Source: JAMQPK01 sp963761975 (GTDB lineage: Bacteria > Acidobacteriota > Vicinamibacteria > Vicinamibacterales > JAMQPK01). From it: a stretch of 64,000 bases of DNA. Each line of letters opens with the position of its first letter. Positions within the stretch are counted from its first letter, which is position 1. The translations under genes and the position numbers were made by a program. Shown piece after piece: positions 34,957-43,523 of this stretch. The notes under the pieces are model-generated. The model did no database searches and was not told the origin of the DNA. It saw only the letters and a list, made by a program, of their open reading frames with translations. The stretch is taken from positions 372,001-436,000 of the forward strand of contig CAVXIR010000002.1 in NCBI GenBank assembly GCA_963761975.1. The letters are read 5' to 3'.

Positions 34957-36096
34957 TTGACGACCGAAACCTACCCTCCCGCTCGCTTCGTTGCGCCGAA
35001 AGCGTACGAACATTTCGCGCGCCATCTCAATGCCGCCCGCTTGCGTGGACATCAACCGATTGCCGCGGTGCCTGATCCTGACGTCATCGAACGGATGATC
35101 AATGCCACGTTCTGGGCGAGCCTGCGGCGGGAAGAAGGCTACGTCCCGAAAATATCCATGGCATTTCTTCCGCCCGAGCACGTCGCGCACCCCATGCTCA
35201 TCGCGCGGCCGCTTCCGCTCACGCCTGGTGCGCTCACGAAGATCGCCGGCATCGTCGAGCCGGCCGGCCTCCACCTCGGCGTCTGGCAGTACGACGAGGA
35301 GCTGCGCATCTGGGGAACGACGCACAACATTCCGACATTCTGTTTTGTGCTCGAGGTCGTCGAGCCCGGCCTGATGGTCATCAAGCACCACAGGGGTGAG
35401 CAGTCGGGGAAGTACGTGAACGTGGCGGTGCTCGAAGGCGATCAGATCAAAATCGTCGACGAAACCGCATCGAGCCTTCCGGACTGCCCAGCGCTGGTCA
35501 CGTCGCTGCTCGGCTTCGATTCACCAGCCTCGTGGGTCGATTCGGTCAACGTCCTGGTGCAGCTCGCGGTGGCAATGCGGAGCCACGGGCGCGGCGGGTC
35601 CCTCCTGATTGTGCCGTCGAACGATGAATCATGGCGCGACTCGATTGTCCAGCCGATTCGCTATGCGGTGTCGCCGCTGTTTCGCGAGCTGTCCGAATTG
35701 ATGAGCGAGACGGGTGAGGGGCGGCAGGCTGAGGTATGGAAGGAAGCGCTCCGCGAAACGGTGCAGGCGATTGCCGGTCTTACGGCAGTTGACGGCGCCG
35801 CGGTCATCACTGAAAAGTACGAGGTCCTCGCCTTCGGCGCAAAGATTCAGCGCCGTCGCGGTGCGGCTCCCGTCGAGTCGGTCACGGTGACGGAGCCCAT
35901 TGAAGGAGGCGTGCCGTCAATTCTGACGGCGACGCAGCTCGGCGGGACGCGGCACCTCTCGGCTGCTCAATTCGTGCACGATCAGCACAGAGCTATCGCG
36001 CTCGTGGCGTCGCAGGACAGGCGCTTTACGGTGTTTGCGTGGTCTCCGTGCGAAGAAACAGTTCATGCGCATCGGGTCGAGGTGCTGCTGCTCTGA
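34909..36096 (+). CDS. DisA_N-like (DACNV-type) nucleotide-cyclase-related protein
   Basis: A protein of ~395 residues. The C-terminal ~100 residues match the diadenylate-cyclase (DisA_N) fold: DGA at D295 in AVDGAAVITEKYEVLAFGAK and R348-H349 in GGTRHLSAAQF, then IALVASQDRRFTVFAW. In DisA these positions are the DGA and RHR catalytic/ATP-contact motifs; here the third residue of RHR is Leu. The N-terminal part (ISMAFLPPEHVAHPMLIARP) matches what is described as the DACNV sensor family. ATG 34909 lies inside a hairpin repeat, and TTG at 34957 is a plausible real start. No signal peptide is seen. Whether it makes, binds or senses a nucleotide cannot be told from sequence. Confidence 0.75.
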   Translation: MNQEPEPRTQHPEPRTLTTETYPPARFVAPKAYEHFARHLNAARLRGHQPIAAVPDPDVIERMINATFWASLRREEGYVPKISMAFLPPEHVAHPMLIARPLPLTPGALTKIAGIVEPAGLHLGVWQYDEELRIWGTTHNIPTFCFVLEVVEPGLMVIKHHRGEQSGKYVNVAVLEGDQIKIVDETASSLPDCPALVTSLLGFDSPASWVDSVNVLVQLAVAMRSHGRGGSLLIVPSNDESWRDSIVQPIRYAVSPLFRELSELMSETGEGRQAEVWKEALRETVQAIAGLTAVDGAAVITEKYEVLAFGAKIQRRRGAAPVESVTVTEPIEGGVPSILTATQLGGTRHLSAAQFVHDQHRAIALVASQDRRFTVFAWSPCEETVHAHRVEVLLL

Positions 36097-36220
36097 TGTC
36101 GGCAACCACTGCAAAGTGATCGGATGCGTCACCGGTATCCACGACCTGACCCTCAGCTGTCAAACCTCTCACGAAAATCCAGTCGATCGGATGACGGTTG
36201 CCGGCGGACGTGCGCGTCGG
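36026..36220 (-). pseudogene. Remnant of an endonuclease/exonuclease/phosphatase (EEP) family gene, C-terminus only
   Basis: The segment reads RTSAGNRHPIDWIFVRGL then DTGDASDHFAVVADIR. HPIDWIFVRG and SDHFAVVADI are the last two conserved EEP blocks (the catalytic Asp-His of SDH). The ~200 residues that should precede them are missing and replaced by the GGTGCGTT word array. The 3' end overlaps the end of the DACNV-type gene by ~70 bases. Confidence 0.7.
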
Positions 36221-36224
36221 GACC

Positions 36225-36282
36225 GGGTGCGTTAGGTGCGTTGGGTGCGTTGCGTGCGACGCGAATCGCACCTCGCGCACCC
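36225..36282. repeat. GGTGCGTT word array with inverted end
   Basis: GGTGCGTTAGGTGCGTTGGG-type repeats are followed by the complementary words GCACCTCGCGCACCC. The array sits exactly where the body of the EEP remnant is lost. Confidence 0.8.
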
Positions 36283-36296
36283 AAGCCAGGCGGGAC

Positions 36297-36875
36297 TTAC
36301 TCGCTATCGACGATGAGTTCGTTCTCGACGGAGAACACGCCGGGAATTTCGCGCGCGCGGATCTCGGCCATCCGTCTGTCGACTTCCGAGTCGACTATCC
36401 CCATCAGCGTGGTCCGGCCATTCTTCACGATAATGTGAATCGGGTAGGTGCCGAACGGCTGCATGCCTGGGAAGCGGCGCGACTGAAGGAGCTCGTACCG
36501 TGCCGCCATCGGACCGCCAGGGGAATACCGCGACAGGAAGGAGTCGCTATAAATCTTGTAGAACGTTGCCCATCTGATTTGATCGTCATGTTGGGACGCA
36601 GGCAACTGCTCGATCTGGTTGTCGACCGAGTCCACGCCTGGCACGCGCTTGACCGCACGGGCAGCTTGCGACTTCAGTCCCGAATAGGCATAGCCGACGA
36701 GCGTCACCTTACCTTGCTCGACGCCAAAGGCAATGAAATCGAATACGCCGTAGGTCGGCAGCCGCAACAACTCGTGTTCAATCTCGAACTTCGTCTGCTT
36801 GCTCGCCACCGACTGGGCACCAGGCGCCGCTGTCCCAACCAGCGCCACCGCAAGAACCAACGCAGCAAAACGCAT
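36297..36875 (-). CDS. Periplasmic protein with two BON domains
   Basis: A 192-residue exported protein. The start at 36875 (MRFAALVLAVALVGTAAPGAQS) was chosen because AAGGAGG lies six bases upstream; it is a clear signal peptide. Two BON domains follow (about 35-95 and 115-190): each has a degenerate-Gly core, VTLVGYAYSGLKSQAARAV plus VPGVDSVDNQIE, and TTLMGIVDSEVDRRMAEIR plus IPGVFSVENELIVDSE. BON domains of the OsmY type bind phospholipid or stabilise the envelope under stress. It is not in an obvious operon. Confidence 0.88.
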   Translation of the reverse strand: MRFAALVLAVALVGTAAPGAQSVASKQTKFEIEHELLRLPTYGVFDFIAFGVEQGKVTLVGYAYSGLKSQAARAVKRVPGVDSVDNQIEQLPASQHDDQIRWATFYKIYSDSFLSRYSPGGPMAARYELLQSRRFPGMQPFGTYPIHIIVKNGRTTLMGIVDSEVDRRMAEIRAREIPGVFSVENELIVDSE

Positions 36876-37312
36876 ATACGCCTCCTTCATCGTTGTCAGA
36901 ACCGCCACATGAGGCCGGTGCTGATCTGTAGGATATGACTGCTAAAACCGTCTGAAAGTTCCCTCGACAGTCGCACCTAGCGCGCCCATCGCATCCGCCT
37001 TCGCGGCTTCGCCGCTTCGGCGCGACAAGCCTCTCGCCCCCGTCGCACTTAACGCACCACGGTAACTCTCATGCGTTACGTGGCATAGCAACGGCAAGGC
37101 CAACACGATTCTGATTCTGCTAAGACGCTTTGAAGTCTGGAAAATGAACAACTTGGCGGCAATTCAGGAAACTGCGGCGTCGTTTTTCAGGCAAACTCGT
37201 CCTCTCCTGGCGACAGCTATGCCGTTCGATCGAGCGGACGATGATCGAGGGGGCGCTTCAGGACTCGCGCTTCAACAAGTCGAAGGCGATCAAAAAGGCA
37301 AACCGACGTTTG
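36876..37312. other. Intergenic region without a supported gene
   Basis: Nothing protein-like is convincing on either strand. A TCCGCCTTCGCGGCTTCGCC hairpin-type element lies at about 36998-37020, related in sequence to the REP-like hairpin at 27588. Confidence 0.5.
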
Positions 37313-38308
37313 CTAACGAATCTCGGCGCGCTCGGCCCGCACGGAATGCATGTGTTCGCGGACCGTGTCGAGCTCGCGAGTCCACCAGGCGTCGCTGCGG
37401 TAGAGTCCGGCGCCTTCAGTCCGGTTGTTGAAGCTTTCAATGAAAACGTAATCTGCTCTGACCCATCGCATCACCGTGAGGGCGTCGCGCAGCGTATCGC
37501 CGTCGCGGCGATCGATGCGGCGCGTCGAACTTGAACCGGGCGGGTCGATGTACCCGGGCACTGTGAGACCAACCGTGGAACCGCGCCTGGTAATTGAGTA
37601 AGGCTCATTCCGTTCCGGATAGAACCACGCGTGGACGCCGTACACGTCGAGCGCCGGCAGGTGCTGAATCCATGTGTGATCGACGATGAAATCGGGTGTG
37701 CCGTAACCCAGCCCCTGCATCTTCTCGGTGATGCGATCGAGCAGGCGCCCGGCGTGGGCCTGGTTCACAATGCCGTGGCCCGTGTCCGCGTTGATGCCCC
37801 AGAATAGGATCAACGGCCGCTCGTTCGGCGTGCGTTCCCAGCTGATGGGATTCTGGCCCTGTCCTTCGGGAAACATGTCGTAGAACGGTCCGAGAAAATC
37901 GGTCCAGAACCGCTCGAGGTGGGCGTCATTGGCGAAATCGAATTTCTGTTTGGGCTCGGCATCCGGGTCGTCGTAGTTCGCCAGATCTCCGAGGCCCACG
38001 GTGTCGATAAAGGGCATCAGCGTCGGCGTCGGACGGCCTTCGAAATCGTGGAAGAAGTCCTGGATGATTCGACTGAACAACGGAATGTGCTCGAAGCCGG
38101 GGTCGCGGCTCCCGCGCAGTCCAATGGCCATTCCGTCGATCTCGGCAAGGACGGCGAGCTCGTAATACTGGTTGTGCATGCTGGGTTCGTGCGCGCGATC
38201 GAACCGCAGCCGGCCGCCGTCGAGCCACGGGTTCTCCTCGGGGTGGTGAGTGTCCCACCAGTCTTCCGGACCATGGATGTCGGTGCCGACAATGGAGATC
38301 GTTCTCAC
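37313..38308 (-). CDS. GH99/DUF5010-like glycosidase-type protein, probably 5'-truncated
   Basis: A 331-residue protein starting at a GTG (38308) directly in conserved-looking sequence (TISIVGTDIHGPEDWWDTHHPE) without a signal peptide. RPLILFWGINADTGHG, DVYGVHAWFYPERNEPYS and DALTVMRWVRADYVFIESFN resemble the middle and last strands of endo-alpha-mannosidase-like (GH99/DUF5010) TIM barrels. Expected first barrel strands are absent, so the gene may be a 5'-truncated relic. No ribosome-binding site is evident. Family assignment is tentative. Confidence 0.5.
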   Translation of the reverse strand: MRTISIVGTDIHGPEDWWDTHHPEENPWLDGGRLRFDRAHEPSMHNQYYELAVLAEIDGMAIGLRGSRDPGFEHIPLFSRIIQDFFHDFEGRPTPTLMPFIDTVGLGDLANYDDPDAEPKQKFDFANDAHLERFWTDFLGPFYDMFPEGQGQNPISWERTPNERPLILFWGINADTGHGIVNQAHAGRLLDRITEKMQGLGYGTPDFIVDHTWIQHLPALDVYGVHAWFYPERNEPYSITRRGSTVGLTVPGYIDPPGSSSTRRIDRRDGDTLRDALTVMRWVRADYVFIESFNNRTEGAGLYRSDAWWTRELDTVREHMHSVRAERAEIR

Positions 38309-38394
38309 GAGACGCCAGTCTGCGCGATGTCTCCAGGTGCTTGCCGTGAAAGGGGACTACCTGACAATTGCCAATCGTCAATAGGCCAATTTGA

Positions 38395-39252
38395 TCAGAC
38401 CCTCACTGTCAGGATGAGCACACAGCCGCCGCCTTCGGTGCGTCGCGCGTCGAGTGCCCCGCCATGTGCCTGCGCGATCCGTGCGGCTGCGGCGAGGGCA
38501 GTGCCGGCCGGAATCCCGCCCGGCCGCTCCGACCATTCCAAATCGGCCAGCCTCGAGAATTGATCCGCTGAGAAACGAAACGCGTCCTGCTGCATCTCAA
38601 TGCGGGCCTGCCCATCGGCCGCCCTGACGGTGATGCGGATGCCACCCTCCACGCTCGATGCTTCGACGAGTGACACGAGGGTGCCGATGCACGCCTGCAG
38701 CGCAAGCGACAACATCCTCGCATCAGCAGTCAGACGAACCGGCGATTCGCTGAGATCGAGCGATACGGTTGCGCCGGTCAGGCGGAGCTCTTCATCGAAA
38801 CCGTGCAGCGTGTGCTCGACCACGGCATTCAGCGACAAGAGCCTCGGTGCTGGCGGGGGATCTTCGAGCAGCATGCGCAATGCCTGGAACGCGCGGAGGT
38901 TGCGCTCGACGCCGACTCGCGCCAGAGAGAGACCCATCCGCTCACGCAGAGGCCGGCGTTTGGTTGAAACCAGATTGAAACACGAGGCGACTCCTTCGAG
39001 CTCCTGCGACATGTCCCGCAATGCCAACGTCACCGGAACGCTCGTCGGAAAGACGAGTGCCGGCGTCGCTACCTCGGGCGGGCGGCGCGATTCGAGCTCG
39101 TCGACGTAATGTGCGTCGTGACGCATGCGAAATCCGGATGGAAGGCCTTGGCGAGACCGGGGCTTTTCAATGGATGCAGGCGATGAAGGTGACTGAGATT
39201 CGATGTACTGATCGACGAACGATTCATCCGTGGGTTCCGACATGACGCTCAT
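38395..39252 (-). CDS. Orphan GHKL/histidine-kinase-like ATPase domain protein
   Basis: A 285-residue soluble protein (start 39252, or Met at 39243). The first ~75 residues are polar and low complexity. The middle (RDMSQELEGVASCFNLVSTK, LSLNAVVEHTLHGFDEELRL) resembles a DHp-like helical hairpin but lacks the HELRTP phospho-acceptor His. The last ~140 residues resemble a GHKL ATPase (SLALQACIGTLVSLVEASS, then AAAARIAQAHGGALDARR and GCVLILTV), with the N-box Asn replaced. It is probably a degenerate or non-autophosphorylating kinase-like protein. It is divergent from the transglutaminase gene. Confidence 0.65.
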   Translation of the reverse strand: MSVMSEPTDESFVDQYIESQSPSSPASIEKPRSRQGLPSGFRMRHDAHYVDELESRRPPEVATPALVFPTSVPVTLALRDMSQELEGVASCFNLVSTKRRPLRERMGLSLARVGVERNLRAFQALRMLLEDPPPAPRLLSLNAVVEHTLHGFDEELRLTGATVSLDLSESPVRLTADARMLSLALQACIGTLVSLVEASSVEGGIRITVRAADGQARIEMQQDAFRFSADQFSRLADLEWSERPGGIPAGTALAAAARIAQAHGGALDARRTEGGGCVLILTVRV

Positions 39253-39360
39253 TCTGTCACGAAGACAGAATGAAAAACATTTGCACGAGAAAGTCTTTCG
39301 GTCGGCACACCACCCTCTCGCTTTCGTCGGGTCAGGCCGATAAGCAGAAGAGCGATTCGT

Positions 39361-41052
39361 ATGCCGTTCTGGTTCAAGCCCATGCCACGGTCGGTCACTC
39401 GGCCCATCTCCGTATTGATATTGATCACATGGGTCGGGGTAATGGCGGTGCTCGTGCATCGTTCTTATGCGCAGGGGGCCGGCAACCTCGCCACCGACCT
39501 GGCGCGATATGGCTCGTCGGCACAGTGGCGCGGGGTGTACTACCGTGGCGAAAAGATCGGGTTTACGGTCAGCCAGACGGTTCCGTTCGAAGGTGACGAC
39601 CGAGGCAGGGGATTCGAGTTGCAGGAAGACGGCCAGTTGCAAATGTCGCTCCTCGGCGCGCACACGTTCACCAAGCTGCGAACAACCGCGCGCGTGAACC
39701 GATCGTTCGAGCTGCAATCGTTTGAATTTGCCCTGGACCCCGGTACGGGTCCGATCCTGATCGCCGGGGACGTGCACGACCGCGATCTCTCGATCTCCAT
39801 CACGAGCGGCGGCCGCACGCGTACGGAACGACGGACGCTCGCCGAACGGCCTATGCTCACGCTCAATCTCGTGCGCCGTCTGGCAGACAGCGGCCTGGTC
39901 GCAGGCTCGCGTCATCAGTGGACTGTCTTCGATCCGGCCACGCTGCGAAATGCCCCGGTCATCGTCAAGGTGGGCGATCGGGAGATTGTGCGGGGCGGGG
40001 TGGCGCCGATACCGGCTTTTCGCGTTGAAATGGAGTTCTCCGGTCTCAAGACGAACGCCTGGATCACCGACACCGGAGAGATCCTCCGCGAAGAGAGCCC
40101 GCTGGGATTCATCATCGTCCGGGAAACGCCTGATCAGGCTCGGGCGCTCGCCGTCTCGGGCCGCATGCGCCAAGATCTCCTCGAGGCGGCGGCAGTGGTC
40201 CCGCGCATCGACGCCAAGACCCCGCCGCTTCCGCCAATCGACGATCCACGCAACGTCGCACGCATTCGGATGCGGGTCGAGGGTGTCGATTTGACGTCGC
40301 CCGACATGCAGGGCGTCGGCCAGCGCGTGAGTGGCGATATCGTCGAGATCGCCGATGCGCAGAAGATCGAGGCCGCGCCGCGCGAATCCGATCTCGATCA
40401 GTACTTGAGACCCGAGCCGCTCATCGAGAGCGACGATCCTGACATTCGCGCTGTCGCGGAGGAGGCGGTGCGTGGCATCGCGAGTGCACGCGCCAGGGCA
40501 GAAGCGCTGACGCGTTATGTCAATGCGCTGCTCCAGAAGAAACCCACGGTCAGCCTGCCGTCGGCGCGAGAAGTCCTGCGAACGAAGATTGGCGACTGCA
40601 ATGAGCACACTGCGCTGTTTGTCGCCATGTCGAGAGCCATCGGATTGCCCTCGAGAATTGCCGTCGGACTGGTGTACGTACGCGGAGCGTTCTACTACCA
40701 CGCGTGGCCGGAGATTTACATCGAAGAACGCGTGAATCGCGGCCACTGGCTTCCCGTCGATCCGACGTTCAACCAGTTCCCGGCCGATGCCACACATTTT
40801 CGTCTCGCACGCGGTGGCCTCGACAAACAGGCCGCCATCATTCCGATGATCGGAAATGTGAAGCTGTCCTTCGTCGATCTCGAGGTGCGGCCGGAATCGA
40901 CGCCGATTCTCGTCGGCGGCGAAGCCGCGGCGTCCGCGGCGGCGGCCAATGTCCGGCCCCTTTTTGCGCCCGCTGCGCGCGACAACGGCGCAGGGAGTGG
41001 TCAGACCCCGTCGCGCTGGTGCCTGCCCTGCTTCCTGGGGGGGCATCGATGA
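39361..41052 (+). CDS. Transglutaminase-like cysteine protease-fold protein, membrane anchored
   Basis: A 563-residue protein with one N-terminal membrane helix (PISVLILITWVGVMAVLVH), a large N-terminal beta-rich domain (residues ~45-330), and a transglutaminase-like core with catalytic triad C413 (KIGDCNEHTALF), H447 (FYYHAWPEIY) and D467 (LPVDPTFNQ). The C-terminus is Ala-rich. The triad is intact, so it is likely an extracytoplasmic peptidase or cross-linking enzyme. Its stop overlaps the ATG of the ABC ATPase gene (ATGA at 41049-41052), so the two are translationally coupled and probably work on one process. Confidence 0.88.
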   Translation: MPFWFKPMPRSVTRPISVLILITWVGVMAVLVHRSYAQGAGNLATDLARYGSSAQWRGVYYRGEKIGFTVSQTVPFEGDDRGRGFELQEDGQLQMSLLGAHTFTKLRTTARVNRSFELQSFEFALDPGTGPILIAGDVHDRDLSISITSGGRTRTERRTLAERPMLTLNLVRRLADSGLVAGSRHQWTVFDPATLRNAPVIVKVGDREIVRGGVAPIPAFRVEMEFSGLKTNAWITDTGEILREESPLGFIIVRETPDQARALAVSGRMRQDLLEAAAVVPRIDAKTPPLPPIDDPRNVARIRMRVEGVDLTSPDMQGVGQRVSGDIVEIADAQKIEAAPRESDLDQYLRPEPLIESDDPDIRAVAEEAVRGIASARARAEALTRYVNALLQKKPTVSLPSAREVLRTKIGDCNEHTALFVAMSRAIGLPSRIAVGLVYVRGAFYYHAWPEIYIEERVNRGHWLPVDPTFNQFPADATHFRLARGGLDKQAAIIPMIGNVKLSFVDLEVRPESTPILVGGEAAASAAAANVRPLFAPAARDNGAGSGQTPSRWCLPCFLGGHR

Positions 41053-41801
41053 TTGCCATACGGGCTCTGCGCAAACAATACGATCGCTTCTTGGCCGTCG
41101 ACGGTATCGATCTCGAAGTGCGCCCGGGCGAAATTCACGGCTTCCTCGGACCCAACGGCGCCGGCAAGACAACGTCGATCAGGATGATCGCGGGGCTGTT
41201 GAAGCCGACATCCGGCCGCATTCTCGTCAACGGCTACGATCTGTCCGAAGAGCCTGAAGCCGCTAAGGCGTCGCTTGGGTTCATCCCCGATCGGCCATAC
41301 ATCTACGAAAAGCTCACAGCTGGAGAGTTTCTGCGGTTTCACGCCGGGCTGTACGGCATCGACCGCGACGGTCTCGGTCAGCGCGTGGGTGAGATGCTCG
41401 AGCTCTTCGAGCTCGGCCGCTGGGAACATGAGCTCGTCGAAAGCTTTTCGCATGGCATGAAGCAGCGGCTTGTCATGTGCGCGGCATTTCTTCATCGTCC
41501 ACAAGCGGTGCTGGTTGACGAGCCGATGGTCGGGCTCGATCCGCGCGGCGCCGTCCTCATCAAGCGTGTCTTCAGGCAGATGAGCGACCGCGGAGTGGCC
41601 ATTCTGATGAGCACCCACACGCTCGAAGTTGCTCAGGAGATGTGCGACCGGATCAGTATCATCCTGAAGGGCAAGATCATCGCGCGCGGAACTGTCGACG
41701 AGCTGCGCGAGCTGGCTGGAAGCCAGGATGAGGAATTGACGCAGGTGTTCCTGAAGTTGACGGGCGGAACCGGATTACAGGAGATCGACGAGATTGTTTA
41801 G
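41049..41801 (+). CDS. ABC-2 type exporter ATP-binding protein
   Basis: A 250-residue ATPase: Walker A GPNGAGKTTS, signature FSHGMKQRLVMCAAF (a non-standard SHGMK in place of SGGQ, common in the CcmA/NatA branch), Walker B AVLVDEPMVGLD and H-loop MSTHTLEVAQ. It overlaps the transglutaminase gene by four bases and is followed after 33 bases by the permease, so the two form a complete exporter. The substrate is unknown. Confidence 0.9.
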   Translation: MIAIRALRKQYDRFLAVDGIDLEVRPGEIHGFLGPNGAGKTTSIRMIAGLLKPTSGRILVNGYDLSEEPEAAKASLGFIPDRPYIYEKLTAGEFLRFHAGLYGIDRDGLGQRVGEMLELFELGRWEHELVESFSHGMKQRLVMCAAFLHRPQAVLVDEPMVGLDPRGAVLIKRVFRQMSDRGVAILMSTHTLEVAQEMCDRISIILKGKIIARGTVDELRELAGSQDEELTQVFLKLTGGTGLQEIDEIV

Positions 41802-41834
41802 GTCGGAACCGGAACCCTTGGAACCTTAGGAACC

Positions 41835-43523
41835 ATGAAGTCTTTTACCTACCTCTTACTTCCGGCGCTGTGGTCGTCGCGCAATCGCGTCAGGCAGACG
41901 GGACGCGCCGATGTCGCGCGTGTATGGGTGTTTGGCGGCGTCGGACTGCTGGTATTCGCCGCGTTGTTCTGGTGTGCGTTCTGGATTACGACCCAGCTCG
42001 ATGCGTACGAGGAGCTTGGTGATTTTCTGCTTCGCCTCGGACTGTCGTGGCTCTTCCTGACGTTCCTGTCATTCCTCACCTTCAGCGGCATCGTCACCGC
42101 ACTGTCGACCTTCTTTCTGTCTGAAGACCTGCGGCTCTTGTTGGCGACGCCGATATCCATTCGCCGCCTGTTCTATGCGCGTTTCGTGAAGACGGTTTTC
42201 CAATCGTCGTGGATGATCGTTGTCTTTCTGCTGCCGGTACTGCTCGGCGTCGGGATTGCACGGTGCGCGCCGTGCATGTTCTACCTGACCGCGCTGCTGA
42301 CGGTGGCGCCCTTCTGTGTCATTCCCGTGGCTGCCGGAACCGGCACGACAATGCTGCTCGTGAATGTCTTTCCGGCCAGGCGTGCGCGTGACATTCTGAT
42401 GCTGATGAGCCTGGTTTTTGCGGGCAGCATCGTGCTGTTGTTGCGTTTCGTCCAGCCCGAGCGTCTGCTCAGGGTCGAGTCGCTGCCTGACGTGACCGGT
42501 TTCTTCGCCACGCTCCAATCGCCGATTACGCCGATGCTGCCGTCGTTCTGGGCGGGCGAGACGCTGTTTGCGAGCCTGATCGGCGGCCGCGACCTGCTGC
42601 ATGCAGGCGCTCTGTGGACGACGGCGTGCGCGTTTACGGTGCTGCTGAGTGCGGCTAGCGAGCGGTGGTATTTCTCCGGCTTCAGCAAGTCTCAGGATGC
42701 GCGCAAGGCGCGCTTCACGAAGCTGGCGGCGCTCGACGGGGTCGTGCGCCTGCTGCCCCTGTCGGTCGTTCAGCGTAATCTTCTCGTCAAAGACGTCAAG
42801 GTGTTCTTGCGCGACGTCACGCAGTGGTCGCAGCTGCTTCTGTTGCTCGCACTGGTGGCGATGTACCTCTACAACTTCCGCGTGCTCGATCTCGATCGCA
42901 TCCCGTATATGGCCGGCGTGGTCAAGAATTTCTATGCGTTCCTGAATCTCGGGCTTGCCGGCTTCGTGATGGCAACGGTTGCCGCGCGTTTCGTGTTTCC
43001 CGCGGTGTCGCTGGAAGGCGCGGCGTTCTGGATTATCAGGACAGCGCCCATCGCCGCGCGCGACTTCCTTTGGTCGAAATTCTGGTCGGGATTGGCGCCC
43101 GTTCTGTTTCTCAGCTTGACCCTCACGATTGTGGCAAATGAGTTTCTCGGAGTAGCGCCGTTTCTGAAAATGGTGACTGCAGCCGGAATCGTGTTCATGA
43201 GTGTGGCTCTGGTCGGGCTTGCGACCGGGCTCGGCGCGCGCTTTCCAAGATTTTCGGCAGACAACGCGACGCAGGTGGCAGGCTCGCCTGGCGGCATCGC
43301 CTTCATGATCGCGGCAGTCTCGTACATCCTTGCGATGGTCGGCCTGCTCGCTTGGCCCTCGTCAGTCTACCTGTGGCGAATGTCTCGCTTTCCGGTCTAT
43401 CCTCTTCGACCGGAAGACGTCGCCTTCATCGTCGCCTGGTTCACGGCTGCCATTGTGTTGAGCATTGCGACGTTTCTTTACGGCATGCGCACCGGCGTCA
43501 AAGCGCTCGAGGAGATGGGTTAG
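41835..43523 (+). CDS. ABC-2 type exporter permease
   Basis: A 562-residue integral membrane protein with about 12-14 hydrophobic helices, for example WVFGGVGLLVFAALFWCAFW, LSWLFLTFLSFLTFSGIV and FIVAWFTAAIVLSIATFLYG. The cytoplasmic block FFLSEDLRLLLATPISIRRL is typical of the large putative ABC exporter permease family. The gap before it holds GGAACC word repeats, the last of which (AGGAACC) serves as its ribosome-binding site. Its stop overlaps that of the convergent GH5 gene by four bases. Confidence 0.85.
   Translation: MKSFTYLLLPALWSSRNRVRQTGRADVARVWVFGGVGLLVFAALFWCAFWITTQLDAYEELGDFLLRLGLSWLFLTFLSFLTFSGIVTALSTFFLSEDLRLLLATPISIRRLFYARFVKTVFQSSWMIVVFLLPVLLGVGIARCAPCMFYLTALLTVAPFCVIPVAAGTGTTMLLVNVFPARRARDILMLMSLVFAGSIVLLLRFVQPERLLRVESLPDVTGFFATLQSPITPMLPSFWAGETLFASLIGGRDLLHAGALWTTACAFTVLLSAASERWYFSGFSKSQDARKARFTKLAALDGVVRLLPLSVVQRNLLVKDVKVFLRDVTQWSQLLLLLALVAMYLYNFRVLDLDRIPYMAGVVKNFYAFLNLGLAGFVMATVAARFVFPAVSLEGAAFWIIRTAPIAARDFLWSKFWSGLAPVLFLSLTLTIVANEFLGVAPFLKMVTAAGIVFMSVALVGLATGLGARFPRFSADNATQVAGSPGGIAFMIAAVSYILAMVGLLAWPSSVYLWRMSRFPVYPLRPEDVAFIVAWFTAAIVLSIATFLYGMRTGVKALEEMG

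Noticed and set aside
34909..36096. Active c-di-AMP synthase (DisA/CdaA)
   Set aside because: The RHR motif is altered to RHL, and the DNA-binding or membrane regions of DisA/CdaA are absent; only a DisA_N-like label is justified.
39253..41172. Long minus-strand extension (to 925 codons) of the GHKL-like gene
   Set aside because: This stretch is antisense to the transglutaminase gene, which has an intact catalytic triad; the minus-strand part is Arg/His-rich and family-less.
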